A DNA stretch of 64,000 bases. Source: Paenibacillus sp. LHD-38. GTDB lineage: Bacteria; Bacillota; Bacilli; Paenibacillales; Paenibacillaceae. Shown piece after piece: positions 42,510 to 51,484 of this stretch (position 1 is its first letter; every line of letters begins with the position of its first letter). The stretch lies in the NCBI RefSeq assembly GCF_031157315.1, contig NZ_JAVIFU010000016.1, positions 93,432 to 157,431 of the forward strand, written 5' to 3'. Below the pieces are notes generated by a model. That model did not search any database. It was not told where the DNA came from and saw only the letters and a program-made list of their open reading frames with translations. Both the position numbers and the translations under genes were made by a program.

Positions 42510-43676
42510 ATGCCTAATAAGATACTATTTTGCGCAACGGTTGATTATCATTTCAAGGCTTTTCATTTGCCTGTTCTTGAATGGTTTAAGCAGCAGGGCT
42601 GGGAGGTTCATATCGCCGCAAAGGGCGAGCTGGACCTCCCTTTTGTTGACCACAAGTTTAATTTGTCGATCGAGCGCTCACCGGTTCACAGAAATAATTT
42701 GAAAGCCTACCGTGAGCTGAAGGCGATCATCCAGGAACAGAATTATAAAATCATACATTGCCATACGCCGATGGGCGGCGTGCTGGCTCGATTGGCTGCG
42801 CAAACAGCCAGAAAAAAAGGCACGAAGGTAATCTACACTGCACATGGCTTTCACTTTTGTAAAGGATCCTCGCTTTTGAACTGGATGCTTTATTATCCGA
42901 TAGAAAAGAGCCTCTCACGCAAAACGGACTGTCTGATCACGATCAATAACGAGGATTACCAGCTGGCGGTTTCCAAGAACTTCAAAGCGAAGCAAATTGC
43001 GCATATCCATGGCGTTGGCGTAAATACAACGAGGTATAAGCCTTTGGCCAAAATTGATAAATGGCGGCTACGGCAGGAGTTTGATTTCCGGACAGATGAC
43101 TTTCTCCTGTTTTACGCAGCTGAATTCAACAAAAACAAAAACCATCAAATGCTTATTCGTGCCTTGGCTTCCATAAAGGAACAGGTGCCGCATGCAAGGC
43201 TGCTGCTAGCGGGAAAAGGCCCGATGCTTTCGGCTTGCCAAGGGTTGGCAGAGCAGCTGGGTGTTGGCGCCATGGTACATTTTCTCGGGTATAGGTCGGA
43301 TATCGAAAGGCTTTTGCCGATGTGCGATGTCGCTGTCGCCTCCAGTCTCCGCGAAGGGCTGCCGGTAAATATTATGGAGGCCATGGCTTGCGGATTGCCG
43401 ATTGTCGCAACGCAGAATAGAGGCCATTCGGAGCTGGTTGTTGAAGGGGAAAATGGGTATGTGCTAGCCGCTCATCAGGTAACGGCTTTTGCCGGCAGAC
43501 TGCTTGAGCTTAGCCGATCGAATACGCTTCGGCTCCAAATGGGAGAAAAAAGCGCGGAAATGGTTAAAAAATATTCATTGGCTCAGGTAGCGCTAGAGTT
43601 AAACGACATCTACAAGCCATTAATGGAACAGCCGCAGCCAGATAAAAAGGAGAGATTGCAATGGGCGGTCCTTTAA
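42510..43676 (+). CDS. epsD: glycosyltransferase family 4, EpsD-like
   Basis: A 388-residue GT-B enzyme that would extend the lipid-linked repeat unit. It has the family start KILFCATVDYHFKAFHLPVLEWFKQQGWEVHIAA, the acceptor-domain IIHCHTPMGGVLARLAA near 95, and donor-domain VASSLREGLPVNIMEAMACGLPIVAT near 290 with the E-x7-E motif. It is in the epsD position, between epsC/galU and the epsF-like gene. The start ATG follows AGGATGGTATAGG; a longer frame runs into galU. Confidence 0.85.
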   Translation: MPNKILFCATVDYHFKAFHLPVLEWFKQQGWEVHIAAKGELDLPFVDHKFNLSIERSPVHRNNLKAYRELKAIIQEQNYKIIHCHTPMGGVLARLAAQTARKKGTKVIYTAHGFHFCKGSSLLNWMLYYPIEKSLSRKTDCLITINNEDYQLAVSKNFKAKQIAHIHGVGVNTTRYKPLAKIDKWRLRQEFDFRTDDFLLFYAAEFNKNKNHQMLIRALASIKEQVPHARLLLAGKGPMLSACQGLAEQLGVGAMVHFLGYRSDIERLLPMCDVAVASSLREGLPVNIMEAMACGLPIVATQNRGHSELVVEGENGYVLAAHQVTAFAGRLLELSRSNTLRLQMGEKSAEMVKKYSLAQVALELNDIYKPLMEQPQPDKKERLQWAVL

Positions 43677-44806
43677 GGATTTTACATGTCGTCGCGAACA
43701 TGAATCGTGGAGGCGCAGAGACTTTACTTATGAATTTATACCGTCATATTGATCGGTCGAAGATCCAATTTGATTTTCTAACCTGCAAAGAAGGGGTTTT
43801 CGATGAAGAAATCCGCAGTCTCGGCGGAAATATTCATCGCATCCCGCATATAACCGATGTCGGACATTCAAAGTATTTGCATGCTTTGGATCAATTTTTT
43901 CATATGCACGCTTATTACAAGGTCGTTCATTCACACATGGATAAAATGAGCGGCTTTGTCCTGCGTGCGGCAAAAAGGGCAAACATTCCCGTTCGCATCG
44001 CGCACAGCCATAATACGAGAAGCGAAGGTGGCATTGCTGCCCGCCTCTACAAATGGTATGCAGGAACTCTCGTGCGCTCGGCTGCGACGCATAATGTCGC
44101 TTGTTCAAGCGAAGCGGCCAGTTGGATGTTTCCTGGTAGGGAGAAATCTACGCTTATTTTGCAGAATGGAATAGCTTGTGAGCAATTTGCTTTTTCAGCA
44201 GACATCCGCACGAAGATGCGGGAGGAGCTAGGTATTCCTGACGACTGTCTTGTCATTGGACATGTCGGAAGGTTCAATCTGCAAAAAAACCATGCCCAGC
44301 TTATCAGCATATTCCATAAGCTGCAGCAAAAGAAACAGAGCAGCTTGCTGCTGCTTGTCGGAGATGGGCCTCTGCGCTCGGAGATCGAACAGAAGGTTAA
44401 TGAGCTTGGAATCACCGCTAAGGTGAAATTCCTTGGCGTAAGAAGCGATATTAGCAGTCTGCTCCAAGCGTTTGACGTGTTTGTATTTCCGTCTCATCAT
44501 GAAGGTCTTCCGGTTACTCTAGTTGAGGCACAAGCTGCCGGATTGCCCTGTATCATTTCCGATCATATTACATCGGAAGTTGATATGGGCATACATTTAG
44601 TCAAGTTCTTCTCTCTTAAAAACGAAGCTAGTGCTGTTGAGGGAGTCCTCGAAGCAGCAAAACAGCCGTCGCGTATGATTCCCGCTGGCATTTTAGCAAT
44701 CAAAGGCTATGATATCCAGCAAACGGCGCTGCGGGCTGCAGATTATTATTTATCCCATTATGAGGTGAGACATGAAGACATTAACCGTGTTTACGCCCAC
44801 GTATAA
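43661..44806 (+). CDS. epsF: glycosyltransferase family 4, EpsF-like
   Basis: A 381-residue GT-B enzyme opening RILHVVANMNRGGAETLLMNLYRHIDRSKIQFDFL, the pattern seen in EpsF. The donor domain has VIGHVGRFNLQKNH near 198 and FPSHHEGLPVTLVEAQAAGLP near 278. The ribosome binding site AAGGAG is strong, and the start lies 16 bases inside the upstream gene, so translation is probably coupled. The sugar donor cannot be read from sequence. Confidence 0.87.
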   Translation: MGGPLRILHVVANMNRGGAETLLMNLYRHIDRSKIQFDFLTCKEGVFDEEIRSLGGNIHRIPHITDVGHSKYLHALDQFFHMHAYYKVVHSHMDKMSGFVLRAAKRANIPVRIAHSHNTRSEGGIAARLYKWYAGTLVRSAATHNVACSSEAASWMFPGREKSTLILQNGIACEQFAFSADIRTKMREELGIPDDCLVIGHVGRFNLQKNHAQLISIFHKLQQKKQSSLLLLVGDGPLRSEIEQKVNELGITAKVKFLGVRSDISSLLQAFDVFVFPSHHEGLPVTLVEAQAAGLPCIISDHITSEVDMGIHLVKFFSLKNEASAVEGVLEAAKQPSRMIPAGILAIKGYDIQQTALRAADYYLSHYEVRHEDINRVYAHV

Positions 44807-45695
44807 TCGGGCTTATTGCTTACATCAAGTTTATGAGAGCTTGCAGCGGCAGACCTGCAAAGACTTTGAATGGCTTATCATTGATGATGGCTCAAGCGAC
44901 GGGACTGAAGAACTCGTAGCCGGCTGGATCGCTGAGGAGCGCGTGCCGATTACCTATGTCCTTCAACAAAATAAAGGAATGCATGGAGCGCATAACACCG
45001 CTTATGAACGAATGGTAACAGAACTGAATGTGTGTATCGATTCTGATGACTATATGCCTGATGATGCAGTGGAGCATATTGTAGCTTTTTGGAGTAAGAA
45101 TCGGAGCGATAAGGTTTGCGGTTTTGTTGGACTGGATGCTTATATAGACGGAAGCATAGTCGGTTCGGAATTACCGGAAGGGCTAACTAGCGCTACCTTG
45201 TTTGATTTATATCATAAATATGGCGTTACGGGAGATAAGAAATTAGTTTATCGGACCGCATTAACGAAGCTGTATCCTTATCCATTATTTGACGGAGAGA
45301 AATATGTGGGGCTTGATTATAAGTATCATTATTTAAATCAGCATTATGAGTTATTGCTCCTGAATGAAGTGCTCTGTCATGTCGAATATTTACCGGACGG
45401 ATCTTCAAGAAATATGTTAATGCAGTATCGGAAAAATCCTAAGGGCTTTGCTTTCTATCGCAAGTCACTGCTGCTGCTTCCAATTGGCGGGATGACGTTT
45501 AAATATCGTCAGGCTGTACACTATGTTTCCAGCAGTTTAATGTCAAGAAACAGAAAATGGCTTCATGAGGTGCCATCTAAGCTAATTATTCTATCTGCAT
45601 GTATTCCAGGTCTGCTTCTATATGGTTACATTAGGCTGAAAACGAAAAACGTATATACGCTGAAAGGAACGGCAAATGACTATCCTGTGGCTTAA
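44772..45695 (+). CDS. glycosyltransferase family 2
   Basis: A 307-residue GT-A enzyme: TLTVFTPTYNRAYCLHQVYESLQRQTCKDFEWLIIDDGSSDGT at the start, metal-binding CIDSDDYMPDDA near 93, and a hydrophobic segment near the C-terminus (LIILSACIPGLLLYGYIR) that could anchor it to the membrane. It lies in the position of epsE, but no flagellar-clutch feature can be judged from sequence. It overlaps its neighbours by 35 and 20 bases, indicating one tightly coupled operon. Confidence 0.86.
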   Translation: MKTLTVFTPTYNRAYCLHQVYESLQRQTCKDFEWLIIDDGSSDGTEELVAGWIAEERVPITYVLQQNKGMHGAHNTAYERMVTELNVCIDSDDYMPDDAVEHIVAFWSKNRSDKVCGFVGLDAYIDGSIVGSELPEGLTSATLFDLYHKYGVTGDKKLVYRTALTKLYPYPLFDGEKYVGLDYKYHYLNQHYELLLLNEVLCHVEYLPDGSSRNMLMQYRKNPKGFAFYRKSLLLLPIGGMTFKYRQAVHYVSSSLMSRNRKWLHEVPSKLIILSACIPGLLLYGYIRLKTKNVYTLKGTANDYPVA

Positions 45696-46749
45696 CCTGA
45701 TTGTCGTTTTTTTATTTGCCCTCGTTTCCAGGTTTTTCTCGGCTCCAGCTGCTGTCGGACCTACATTTATACAGCCTAATAAAATATTAGCTGCGGTAGC
45801 CGCCATATCGCTTATTCTAGTATCGGGGTTAAGAAACAATATAGGTGATACCTTCTTTTATATGCACGGTTATGAAGTGAACAATTTCCAGTGGGACACC
45901 ATTACCGAGCAAAAAGATATGGGATTTAGTATTTTGCAGCTTCTCCTGAAACAAATCACAGAGGATCCGCAAATCTTGCTTATTACAACTGCGTTAGTGA
46001 CAAACATGCTTATCGCAATTGTAATGTACAAATATTCGCGGATGTATGAATTAAGCTTGTATGTTTACATTACGTCCGGCGCATTTGTCGTATCGATGAA
46101 CGGCCTCAGACAGTTTCTGGCAGCAGCTATCGTATTTGCAGCAACAAAGGCTTTGTTCGAAGGCAAATGGAAAACGTATATGTTAGTGGTACTATTCGCC
46201 ACCGTTTTTCACCAAAGCGCACTCGTTATGCTTCCGATCTATTTCATTGTTAGAAGGAAGGCGTGGACGGGCGCTACTTATGCATTATTATCAGTGGCTA
46301 TCTTAATTGTCATAGGGTTTAATCAATTCTCAGATTTGTTGTTTAAAGCGATACAGGGCACTCAGTACGCCCATTATCAGAACTTTGAAGAAGGCGGAGC
46401 GAGTGTAATACGGGTATTCGTTTATGCTGTCCCAGTAATCATAGCTTTTTTTGGTAGAGAGAAGCTGAGATATCTGTTTCCAAAGAGTGATATCCTAGCT
46501 AACCTTTCGGTCATTGGTATCGTACTCATGATCATTTCCACCCAAAATTGGATTTTCGCACGAATGACAATTTATTTTAACCTTTATCAGTTAATTCTGA
46601 TAGGGTGGATCGTTAAGGTATTCCGCGAGAAGGATCAGAAATTGATATACTTCGCAATTTTGATTTTCTATTTGTTTTTTTTCTATTTTGAGAGTGTCAT
46701 CACTTTGGACATAAGGTATACAAGTAAATATTTAGTATGGCCATCATAA
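45676..46749 (+). CDS. epsG: EpsG family polysaccharide polymerase (Wzy-like)
   Basis: A 357-residue membrane protein with roughly ten helices. The family sign is the early loop VSGLRNNIGDTFFYMHGYE (residues about 50-70), as in EpsG, followed by many hydrophobic segments and NGLRQFLAAAIVFAATKAL near 140. It would polymerise flipped repeat units outside the membrane. It is translated from an ATG preceded by AAAGGAA within the end of the upstream gene. It ends 13 bases before the next start. Confidence 0.87.
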   Translation: MTILWLNLIVVFLFALVSRFFSAPAAVGPTFIQPNKILAAVAAISLILVSGLRNNIGDTFFYMHGYEVNNFQWDTITEQKDMGFSILQLLLKQITEDPQILLITTALVTNMLIAIVMYKYSRMYELSLYVYITSGAFVVSMNGLRQFLAAAIVFAATKALFEGKWKTYMLVVLFATVFHQSALVMLPIYFIVRRKAWTGATYALLSVAILIVIGFNQFSDLLFKAIQGTQYAHYQNFEEGGASVIRVFVYAVPVIIAFFGREKLRYLFPKSDILANLSVIGIVLMIISTQNWIFARMTIYFNLYQLILIGWIVKVFREKDQKLIYFAILIFYLFFFYFESVITLDIRYTSKYLVWPS

Positions 46750-46762
46750 AGGAGGCAGCAAC

Positions 46763-47503
46763 GTGAGCGGAGTTGAGCAAATTCCTCGGATCTTGCATTA
46801 CTGCTGGTTTGGCCGCGGAGAAAAGCCGCGCAAAATCGTGAAATGCATGAAAAGCTGGGAAAAGCATTTGAGTGATTTTCAAGTAATGGAGTGGAATGAA
46901 GATAACTTTGATATCTCTTCTATTCCTTATGTCAAAGAGGCATACGAGGCCCGTAAATTTGCTTTCGTAAGCGATTATGTTCGTTTATACGCGCTTCATA
47001 AGCACGGCGGCATATATTTGGATACGGATGTCGAGGTTATTAAGCCGTTAAGCGTTTTTCTTCAGCATGAAGCCTTTTCAGGTTTCGAGGACCAGAAGTT
47101 TTTGCAATCCGGCACGATGGGGGCAGCAAAGGGACATCCTTGGATCAAAGAGCTGCTGGAAAATTATGATACGCGAAGCTTCTTGCTGCCTGACGGAAAG
47201 CTGGACACGACGACGAATACGGCAGTCATTACTGAAATTTGCAGTCGTCATGGTCTCAAGCTGAATGGAGATTATCAGGTGCTGCGTAATGGCGTAACCT
47301 TTTATCCGAGAACTTATTTTAGTCCTTATGATTATATCGACGGCGGAAACTACATAACGAATGACAGCCACACGATTCATCATTTTGCTCAATCTTGGCT
47401 TCCTGCACATGTGCGCTTCAGAGGCGAGGTAAAGAAAGTCGTGAGCCGTATCGTCGGGCCGAAGATGATTTCAAAAATGAGACAGCTGCTATCGTTAAAC
47501 TAA
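46763..47503 (+). CDS. GT32-type capsular polysaccharide glycosyltransferase
   Basis: A 246-residue enzyme of the DXD sugar-binding family (Och1/GT32-like). It has IPRILHYCWFGRGEKPRKIVKCMKSWEKHL at the start, FAFVSDYVRLYALHKHGGIYLDTDVEVIKPL near 70-100 containing the DxD motif (Asp-Thr-Asp), and GTMGAAKGHPWIKELL near 116. It starts with GTG after AAAGGAGG. Such enzymes commonly add galactose or mannose residues in capsule loci; the actual donor is unknown. This gene has no equivalent in B. subtilis eps. Confidence 0.87.
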   Translation: MSGVEQIPRILHYCWFGRGEKPRKIVKCMKSWEKHLSDFQVMEWNEDNFDISSIPYVKEAYEARKFAFVSDYVRLYALHKHGGIYLDTDVEVIKPLSVFLQHEAFSGFEDQKFLQSGTMGAAKGHPWIKELLENYDTRSFLLPDGKLDTTTNTAVITEICSRHGLKLNGDYQVLRNGVTFYPRTYFSPYDYIDGGNYITNDSHTIHHFAQSWLPAHVRFRGEVKKVVSRIVGPKMISKMRQLLSLN

Positions 47504-47538
47504 GAGAAAAATAGAATACATATCAGGAGCCCATACGG

Positions 47539-48147
47539 ATGATAAAACGAATGTTTGATCTGGCCATTTCCAGTTTGTTGCTAATTGTACTATCTCCCGT
47601 TATTGCAATAACCGCAATTTTAGTCCGATCAAAGCTAGGATCGCCTATTATATTCAAGCAGCAGCGTCCAGGCTTGCACGGTGTTCCATTTTATGTGTAT
47701 AAATTTCGTACAATGACCTCGGAGAGAGACAGTTTGGGTGAGCTGCTGCCCGATCATCTAAGACTGACCGCTTTCGGAAGCCTAATGCGGAAATCTAGCC
47801 TTGATGAGCTTCTCCAGCTCGTTAACGTAATCAAGGGAGAGCTAAGCTTAATTGGGCCTCGGCCGCTCCTTATGGAATATTTGCCGCTTTATAATGAACA
47901 GCAGGCGAAGCGTCATCTCGTCCGTCCCGGAATAACGGGTTGGGCACAGATTAACGGCCGCAACGCAGTTTCATGGGAATCCCGATTTGAGCATGATGTT
48001 TGGTATGTAGAAAATCGAAGCCTCTTGTTGGATATTAAAATATTACTGCTGACTGTAAAAAAGGTGCTGAAATCCGAAGGAGTATCTAATGGCAATCACG
48101 TGACGATGCCTGTATTCCAAGGAACGACGACCAATAGCGAGGGATAA
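47539..48147 (+). CDS. epsL: initiating sugar-1-phosphate transferase EpsL
   Basis: A 202-residue monotopic membrane transferase that loads the first sugar phosphate onto undecaprenyl phosphate. It has an N-terminal membrane helix ([22 protein letters not shown]), then [17 protein letters not shown] and KFRTMT near 60, the catalytic-site [30 protein letters not shown] near 95-120, and [19 protein letters not shown] near 138. Together with EpsC, EpsN and EpsM this forms the set that makes and loads an acetylated amino-deoxy sugar. Confidence 0.93.
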   Translation: MIKRMFDLAISSLLLIVLSPVIAITAILVRSKLGSPIIFKQQRPGLHGVPFYVYKFRTMTSERDSLGELLPDHLRLTAFGSLMRKSSLDELLQLVNVIKGELSLIGPRPLLMEYLPLYNEQQAKRHLVRPGITGWAQINGRNAVSWESRFEHDVWYVENRSLLLDIKILLLTVKKVLKSEGVSNGNHVTMPVFQGTTTNSEG

Positions 48148-48230
48148 AGCCATTTTTCAAGCATCTGACTTGCTTGAGGAGTGGCTTATTATATTTGAAG
48201 AGGATGTGTGGCAAATTGTCAGCAAATGAG

Positions 48231-49397
48231 ATGAAAAGAATTTATTTATCCCCTCCGCATATGAGCGGGAAGGAGCGCAGTTATATTAATGAAGCCTTTG
48301 AATCGAATTGGATTGCGCCGTTAGGTCCCAATATCGATGCTTTCGAGAAACAAATTGCGGCTTACGCGGGATCTGCAGATGCGGTTGCTGTCAGCTCTGG
48401 TACGGCTGCTATACACCTTACCTTGCAATTGCTTGAAGTAGGCGCAGGGGATACGGTTTTTTGCTCTAGCTTCACATTCGTAGCAAGTGCCAATCCTATT
48501 CGTTATTGCGGTGCAGAGCCTGTGTTTATCGATTCTGAACCGGAAACGTGGAATATGTCGCCTATTGCATTGCAAAGAGCTTTTGAGGAAGCGAGCCGCA
48601 AAGGAAAGCTGCCTAAAGCGGTAATTGTTGTACATTTGTATGGTCAAGTTTCTAAGATGGATGAGCTTGTTGCTTTGTGTGAGCAATACGAGGTTCCCTT
48701 AGTCGAGGATGCCGCTGAATCGCTGGGCTCCACGTACAAAGGAAAGCAGAGCGGCACCCTCGGGAAGTTCGGTATTTATTCTTTTAACGGGAATAAAATC
48801 ATTACGACTTCTGGAGGCGGCATGCTGGTTTCCGATGATGTAGAGCTTTTAAACAAAGCACGCTTTCTTGCAACGCAGGCAAGGGATGCGGCTCCGCATT
48901 ATCAGCACAGCAGTATGGGCTTTAATTACAGAATGAGCAATATTTTAGCTGGTGTTGGACGAGCGCAGCTGGAGGTCTTGGACGAACGGGTTGCAGCTAG
49001 AAGGGCGGTATATGACAACTATGTACGGGCATTCTCGGCTCGACCTGGTATTCATTTTATGCCTGAACTGCAGAATACCAGATCGAATCGTTGGTTGACG
49101 ACTCTCGTTATGGACAAGAACGAAACGAATACAACGATAACGGAGCTGCTGGATGCGATGGCAGCCTCCAATATTGAAGCCCGCCCGCTTTGGAAGCCAT
49201 TGCACTTGCAACCGCTGTTCGAAGGTACCCGTTTCTATGCCCATGCCGGCGACGTATCCGTTTGTGAGCGTTTATTCCAAAGCGGAATTTGTTTGCCTTC
49301 GGGGTCGAGTATGACCATTGTTGATCAGGTAAGGGTTGTGGACTGTATTAACGATGTGTTCGAGAGAGCAGCAGAAAAGAGCGCGCAATCAGCCTAG
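48231..49397 (+). CDS. epsN: DegT/DnrJ/EryC1 aminotransferase EpsN
   Basis: A PLP enzyme that aminates the 4-keto sugar made by EpsC. From the ATG at 48231 it has 388 residues, the same as B. subtilis EpsN, and starts MKRIYLSPPHMSG where EpsN has KKIYLSPPHMSG. Further near-identical blocks are AFESNWIAPLGP, PVFIDSEPETWNMSP and the PLP-lysine region FNGNKIITTSGGGML near 182. A longer frame from 48174 adds no conserved residues. The ribosome binding site is weak (AAATGAG), so an upstream TTG at 48216 is a possible alternative. Confidence 0.93.
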   Translation: MKRIYLSPPHMSGKERSYINEAFESNWIAPLGPNIDAFEKQIAAYAGSADAVAVSSGTAAIHLTLQLLEVGAGDTVFCSSFTFVASANPIRYCGAEPVFIDSEPETWNMSPIALQRAFEEASRKGKLPKAVIVVHLYGQVSKMDELVALCEQYEVPLVEDAAESLGSTYKGKQSGTLGKFGIYSFNGNKIITTSGGGMLVSDDVELLNKARFLATQARDAAPHYQHSSMGFNYRMSNILAGVGRAQLEVLDERVAARRAVYDNYVRAFSARPGIHFMPELQNTRSNRWLTTLVMDKNETNTTITELLDAMAASNIEARPLWKPLHLQPLFEGTRFYAHAGDVSVCERLFQSGICLPSGSSMTIVDQVRVVDCINDVFERAAEKSAQSA

Positions 49398-49405
49398 GAA
49401 GACAA

Positions 49406-50062
49406 TTAAAGGTAACGCTCGCCCTGTTCTCTTATTCGTACAGCTCTGGCTGGAGTACCGTAAGCAATTGTATAAGCTGGGATATCGGTTAAAACGGTAG
49501 AGCCGGCGCCGATTACAGTGTGCTCGCCAATCGTTATGCCATGAATAACATTTGCACCTAAGGATAGAACGGAATAATCGCCAATACTAACGTTGCCTCC
49601 CGTACAGGCTTTAGGGGCAAAGGTAACGAAGCTGCCAAGCCTTGAGTCATGATCAGCAGAAGATTGGGTATACATGACGCAGTGCTCGCCGATCTGCGTA
49701 TCGCTATTAATGACGCAGCCTGCCATGACGATTGTCCCGTTGCCAATTTGTGCGCCCTTAGCGATAGAAGCAGCTGGGTGAACAGCACTTATAAAAGTAA
49801 AATGAGGATGTGCTTCTTTTATTTTTGCGACAATAGCTGCACGGGTCCAATTATCTCCAATGGCTACTATGCCGCTGCTGACGGTTGAAAGATTGGCTGC
49901 AAGCCAGCTTTCATCGCCTAAAATTTCATAGCCGTAAAAGGTTGAGCCGACTGGCTTATAACCATCAAGGATGCCTGCTATTTGATACAAACCAGCCTTT
50001 TCAATCGTATCTATAACAACCTTTGCATGGCCTCCGGCTCCGTATAAGATTATTTTTTCCAT
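49406..50062 (-). CDS. epsM: sugar O/N-acyltransferase EpsM (PglD family), inverted
   Basis: A 218-residue left-handed beta-helix acetyltransferase. It has an N-terminal small Rossmann-like domain (IILYGAGGHAKVVIDTIEKAG), then hexapeptide repeats from about 95 (GAQIGNGTIVMAGCVINSDTQIGEHC, GNVSIGDYSVLSLGANVIHG) and the catalytic-His region SSADHDSRLG near 137. It would acetylate the amino sugar made by EpsN. In B. subtilis epsM lies in the operon just before epsN; here it is on the other strand, nine bases beyond the epsN stop, so it needs its own promoter. The ribosome binding site AAGGAGG lies ten bases before the ATG. Confidence 0.9.
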   Translation of the reverse strand: MEKIILYGAGGHAKVVIDTIEKAGLYQIAGILDGYKPVGSTFYGYEILGDESWLAANLSTVSSGIVAIGDNWTRAAIVAKIKEAHPHFTFISAVHPAASIAKGAQIGNGTIVMAGCVINSDTQIGEHCVMYTQSSADHDSRLGSFVTFAPKACTGGNVSIGDYSVLSLGANVIHGITIGEHTVIGAGSTVLTDIPAYTIAYGTPARAVRIREQGERYL

Positions 50063-50165
50063 AGGATTAAAACCTCCTTATTCGTAAAAACGTTCCAATC
50101 ACTTATTCATTCTAGCAGAAAAAATCCTTTTTTTCTAAAAGAATACTGAACAAATGGAATGATGA

Positions 50166-50193
50166 TTGACAGATATTAGGTAAGGTGTTAATC
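50166..50193 (+). promoter_or_regulatory. promoter of the nucleotidyltransferase gene
   Basis: TTGACA at 50166-50171, 16 bases, then TTAATC at 50188-50193. The SinR-type operator begins ten bases further on. The same order and ten-base spacing recur at the lasso operon promoter. Confidence 0.55.
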
Positions 50194-50202
50194 TGTACTT
50201 GT

Positions 50203-50218
50203 GTTCGTTTTATAGAAC
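50203..50218 (+). promoter_or_regulatory. SinR-type operator before the nucleotidyltransferase gene
   Basis: GTTCGTTTTATAGAAC keeps both outer GTTC/GAAC boxes. A further half-site-like GTTCGTT lies at 50233-50239. The position near the expected transcription start suits a road-block repressor site. Confidence 0.75.
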
Positions 50219-50268
50219 AAAATAAATATTTTGTTCGTTATTGGCTAATTAGCATGAAGGAGATATTC

Positions 50269-51471
50269 ATGAATAACGATGTCACTCTCCATAAAGAAGA
50301 ACTATCTGACGAATTAAGATTAATGCTCTCTATTCTTGCAATGGATAACAAGACGGAGATTACATTTGATTTGCAGGAACTCATCCGCCATGCGGATTGG
50401 GACCAGTTTATTGAATTAGCGAGACACCATCGCGTCTTTCCTTCGCTTAATAACAAGCTGCAAAAATTAAAAGCGATTGGGATTCCTACATTTGTATCCC
50501 AACTGTTCCATCGCGACTATTATCGGAATACACTGCAAATGCTTGCTCTAAGCGGCGAGATGGAGCAGATTGCCAAATTATTTTCTGACAACGGTATAAG
50601 ATCGTTGTTTTTAAAGGGGCCCGTCATTGCTGCAGATCTTTATGGTGACGTATCTCTTCGGACTTCATGCGATTTGGATTTGCTTATTCCGCTGAAAGAC
50701 TTAGAGAGAACGGAAAGCCTCCTCCTCTCTTGCGGGTATGAAAAGGATGATTATATCGTCTCCGTACTGAACGACTGGAAATGGCGTCATCATCATACTT
50801 CATTTATGCATCCTGAAAAGGGAATCAAAGTAGAGGTTCATTGGAGACTCAATCCTGCTCCGGCGAAGGAACCGAAGTTTGATGATCTATGGGAGAGAAG
50901 AAGACAAAGTTCGTTAATCACACGACCTATCTACTATTTGGGGAGAGAAGACTTATTTATGTTTCTGGTCTCTCATGGCGCTCGTCACGGCTGGTCTAGA
51001 CTTCGTTGGTTACTTGATATTAAGCAGTTGTTGGATCAAAAGATAGATTGGCCCAAACTGATTAGTCTCCTTCGAAAGCATCAGTTCACGCATATCGGCG
51101 GTCAGGCATTACTATTATTAGCGAAGCTGTTTGCAGTTCCTTTACGTGAGGAAATGAAGCCGTTACTAAACGATAGAAGAGCAGAATGGTCAGCTGAGGA
51201 TGCCATGTTTTACGTACATAGAATGATAAATCTTCATAGTCCTCCAATAGCGGTAGAAGTCGACCGCTATCATAGAAAGTATTTATTTGGTCTATTGACC
51301 TTTAGACAAAAGGTCATGTTTATTGCAAGCTTTCTTTTTCCATATCCAGAGGATGCCAAGACGCTGCCGCTTCCACAGCCGCTGCACTTTCTCTATTTTC
51401 CGCTTCGGCCATTCATATGGGGGTGGAGGAAGCTTAGAAGTAAAAATCAAAATAAAGAAACCTATATGTGA
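50269..51471 (+). CDS. uncharacterised nucleotidyltransferase (NTP_transf_5-like)
   Basis: A 400-residue protein of the nucleotidyltransferase family found beside some lasso-peptide genes of Bacillota. The core is LFLKGPVIAADLYGDVSLRTSCDLDLLIP near 115-143, with the Gly/Ser helix turn and the Asp-x-Asp metal pair (DLD). A later VEVHWRLN adds the third acidic strand. The C-terminal half is helical. The start ATG follows AAGGAG; an upstream GTG frame would cover the operator and is unlikely. From memory, a gene of this family belongs to the paeninodin cluster; its role there is unproven. It is followed 13 bases later by a glycosyltransferase gene. Confidence 0.78.
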   Translation: MNNDVTLHKEELSDELRLMLSILAMDNKTEITFDLQELIRHADWDQFIELARHHRVFPSLNNKLQKLKAIGIPTFVSQLFHRDYYRNTLQMLALSGEMEQIAKLFSDNGIRSLFLKGPVIAADLYGDVSLRTSCDLDLLIPLKDLERTESLLLSCGYEKDDYIVSVLNDWKWRHHHTSFMHPEKGIKVEVHWRLNPAPAKEPKFDDLWERRRQSSLITRPIYYLGREDLFMFLVSHGARHGWSRLRWLLDIKQLLDQKIDWPKLISLLRKHQFTHIGGQALLLLAKLFAVPLREEMKPLLNDRRAEWSAEDAMFYVHRMINLHSPPIAVEVDRYHRKYLFGLLTFRQKVMFIASFLFPYPEDAKTLPLPQPLHFLYFPLRPFIWGWRKLRSKNQNKETYM

Positions 51472-51484
51472 ATAGGAGCTCAGG

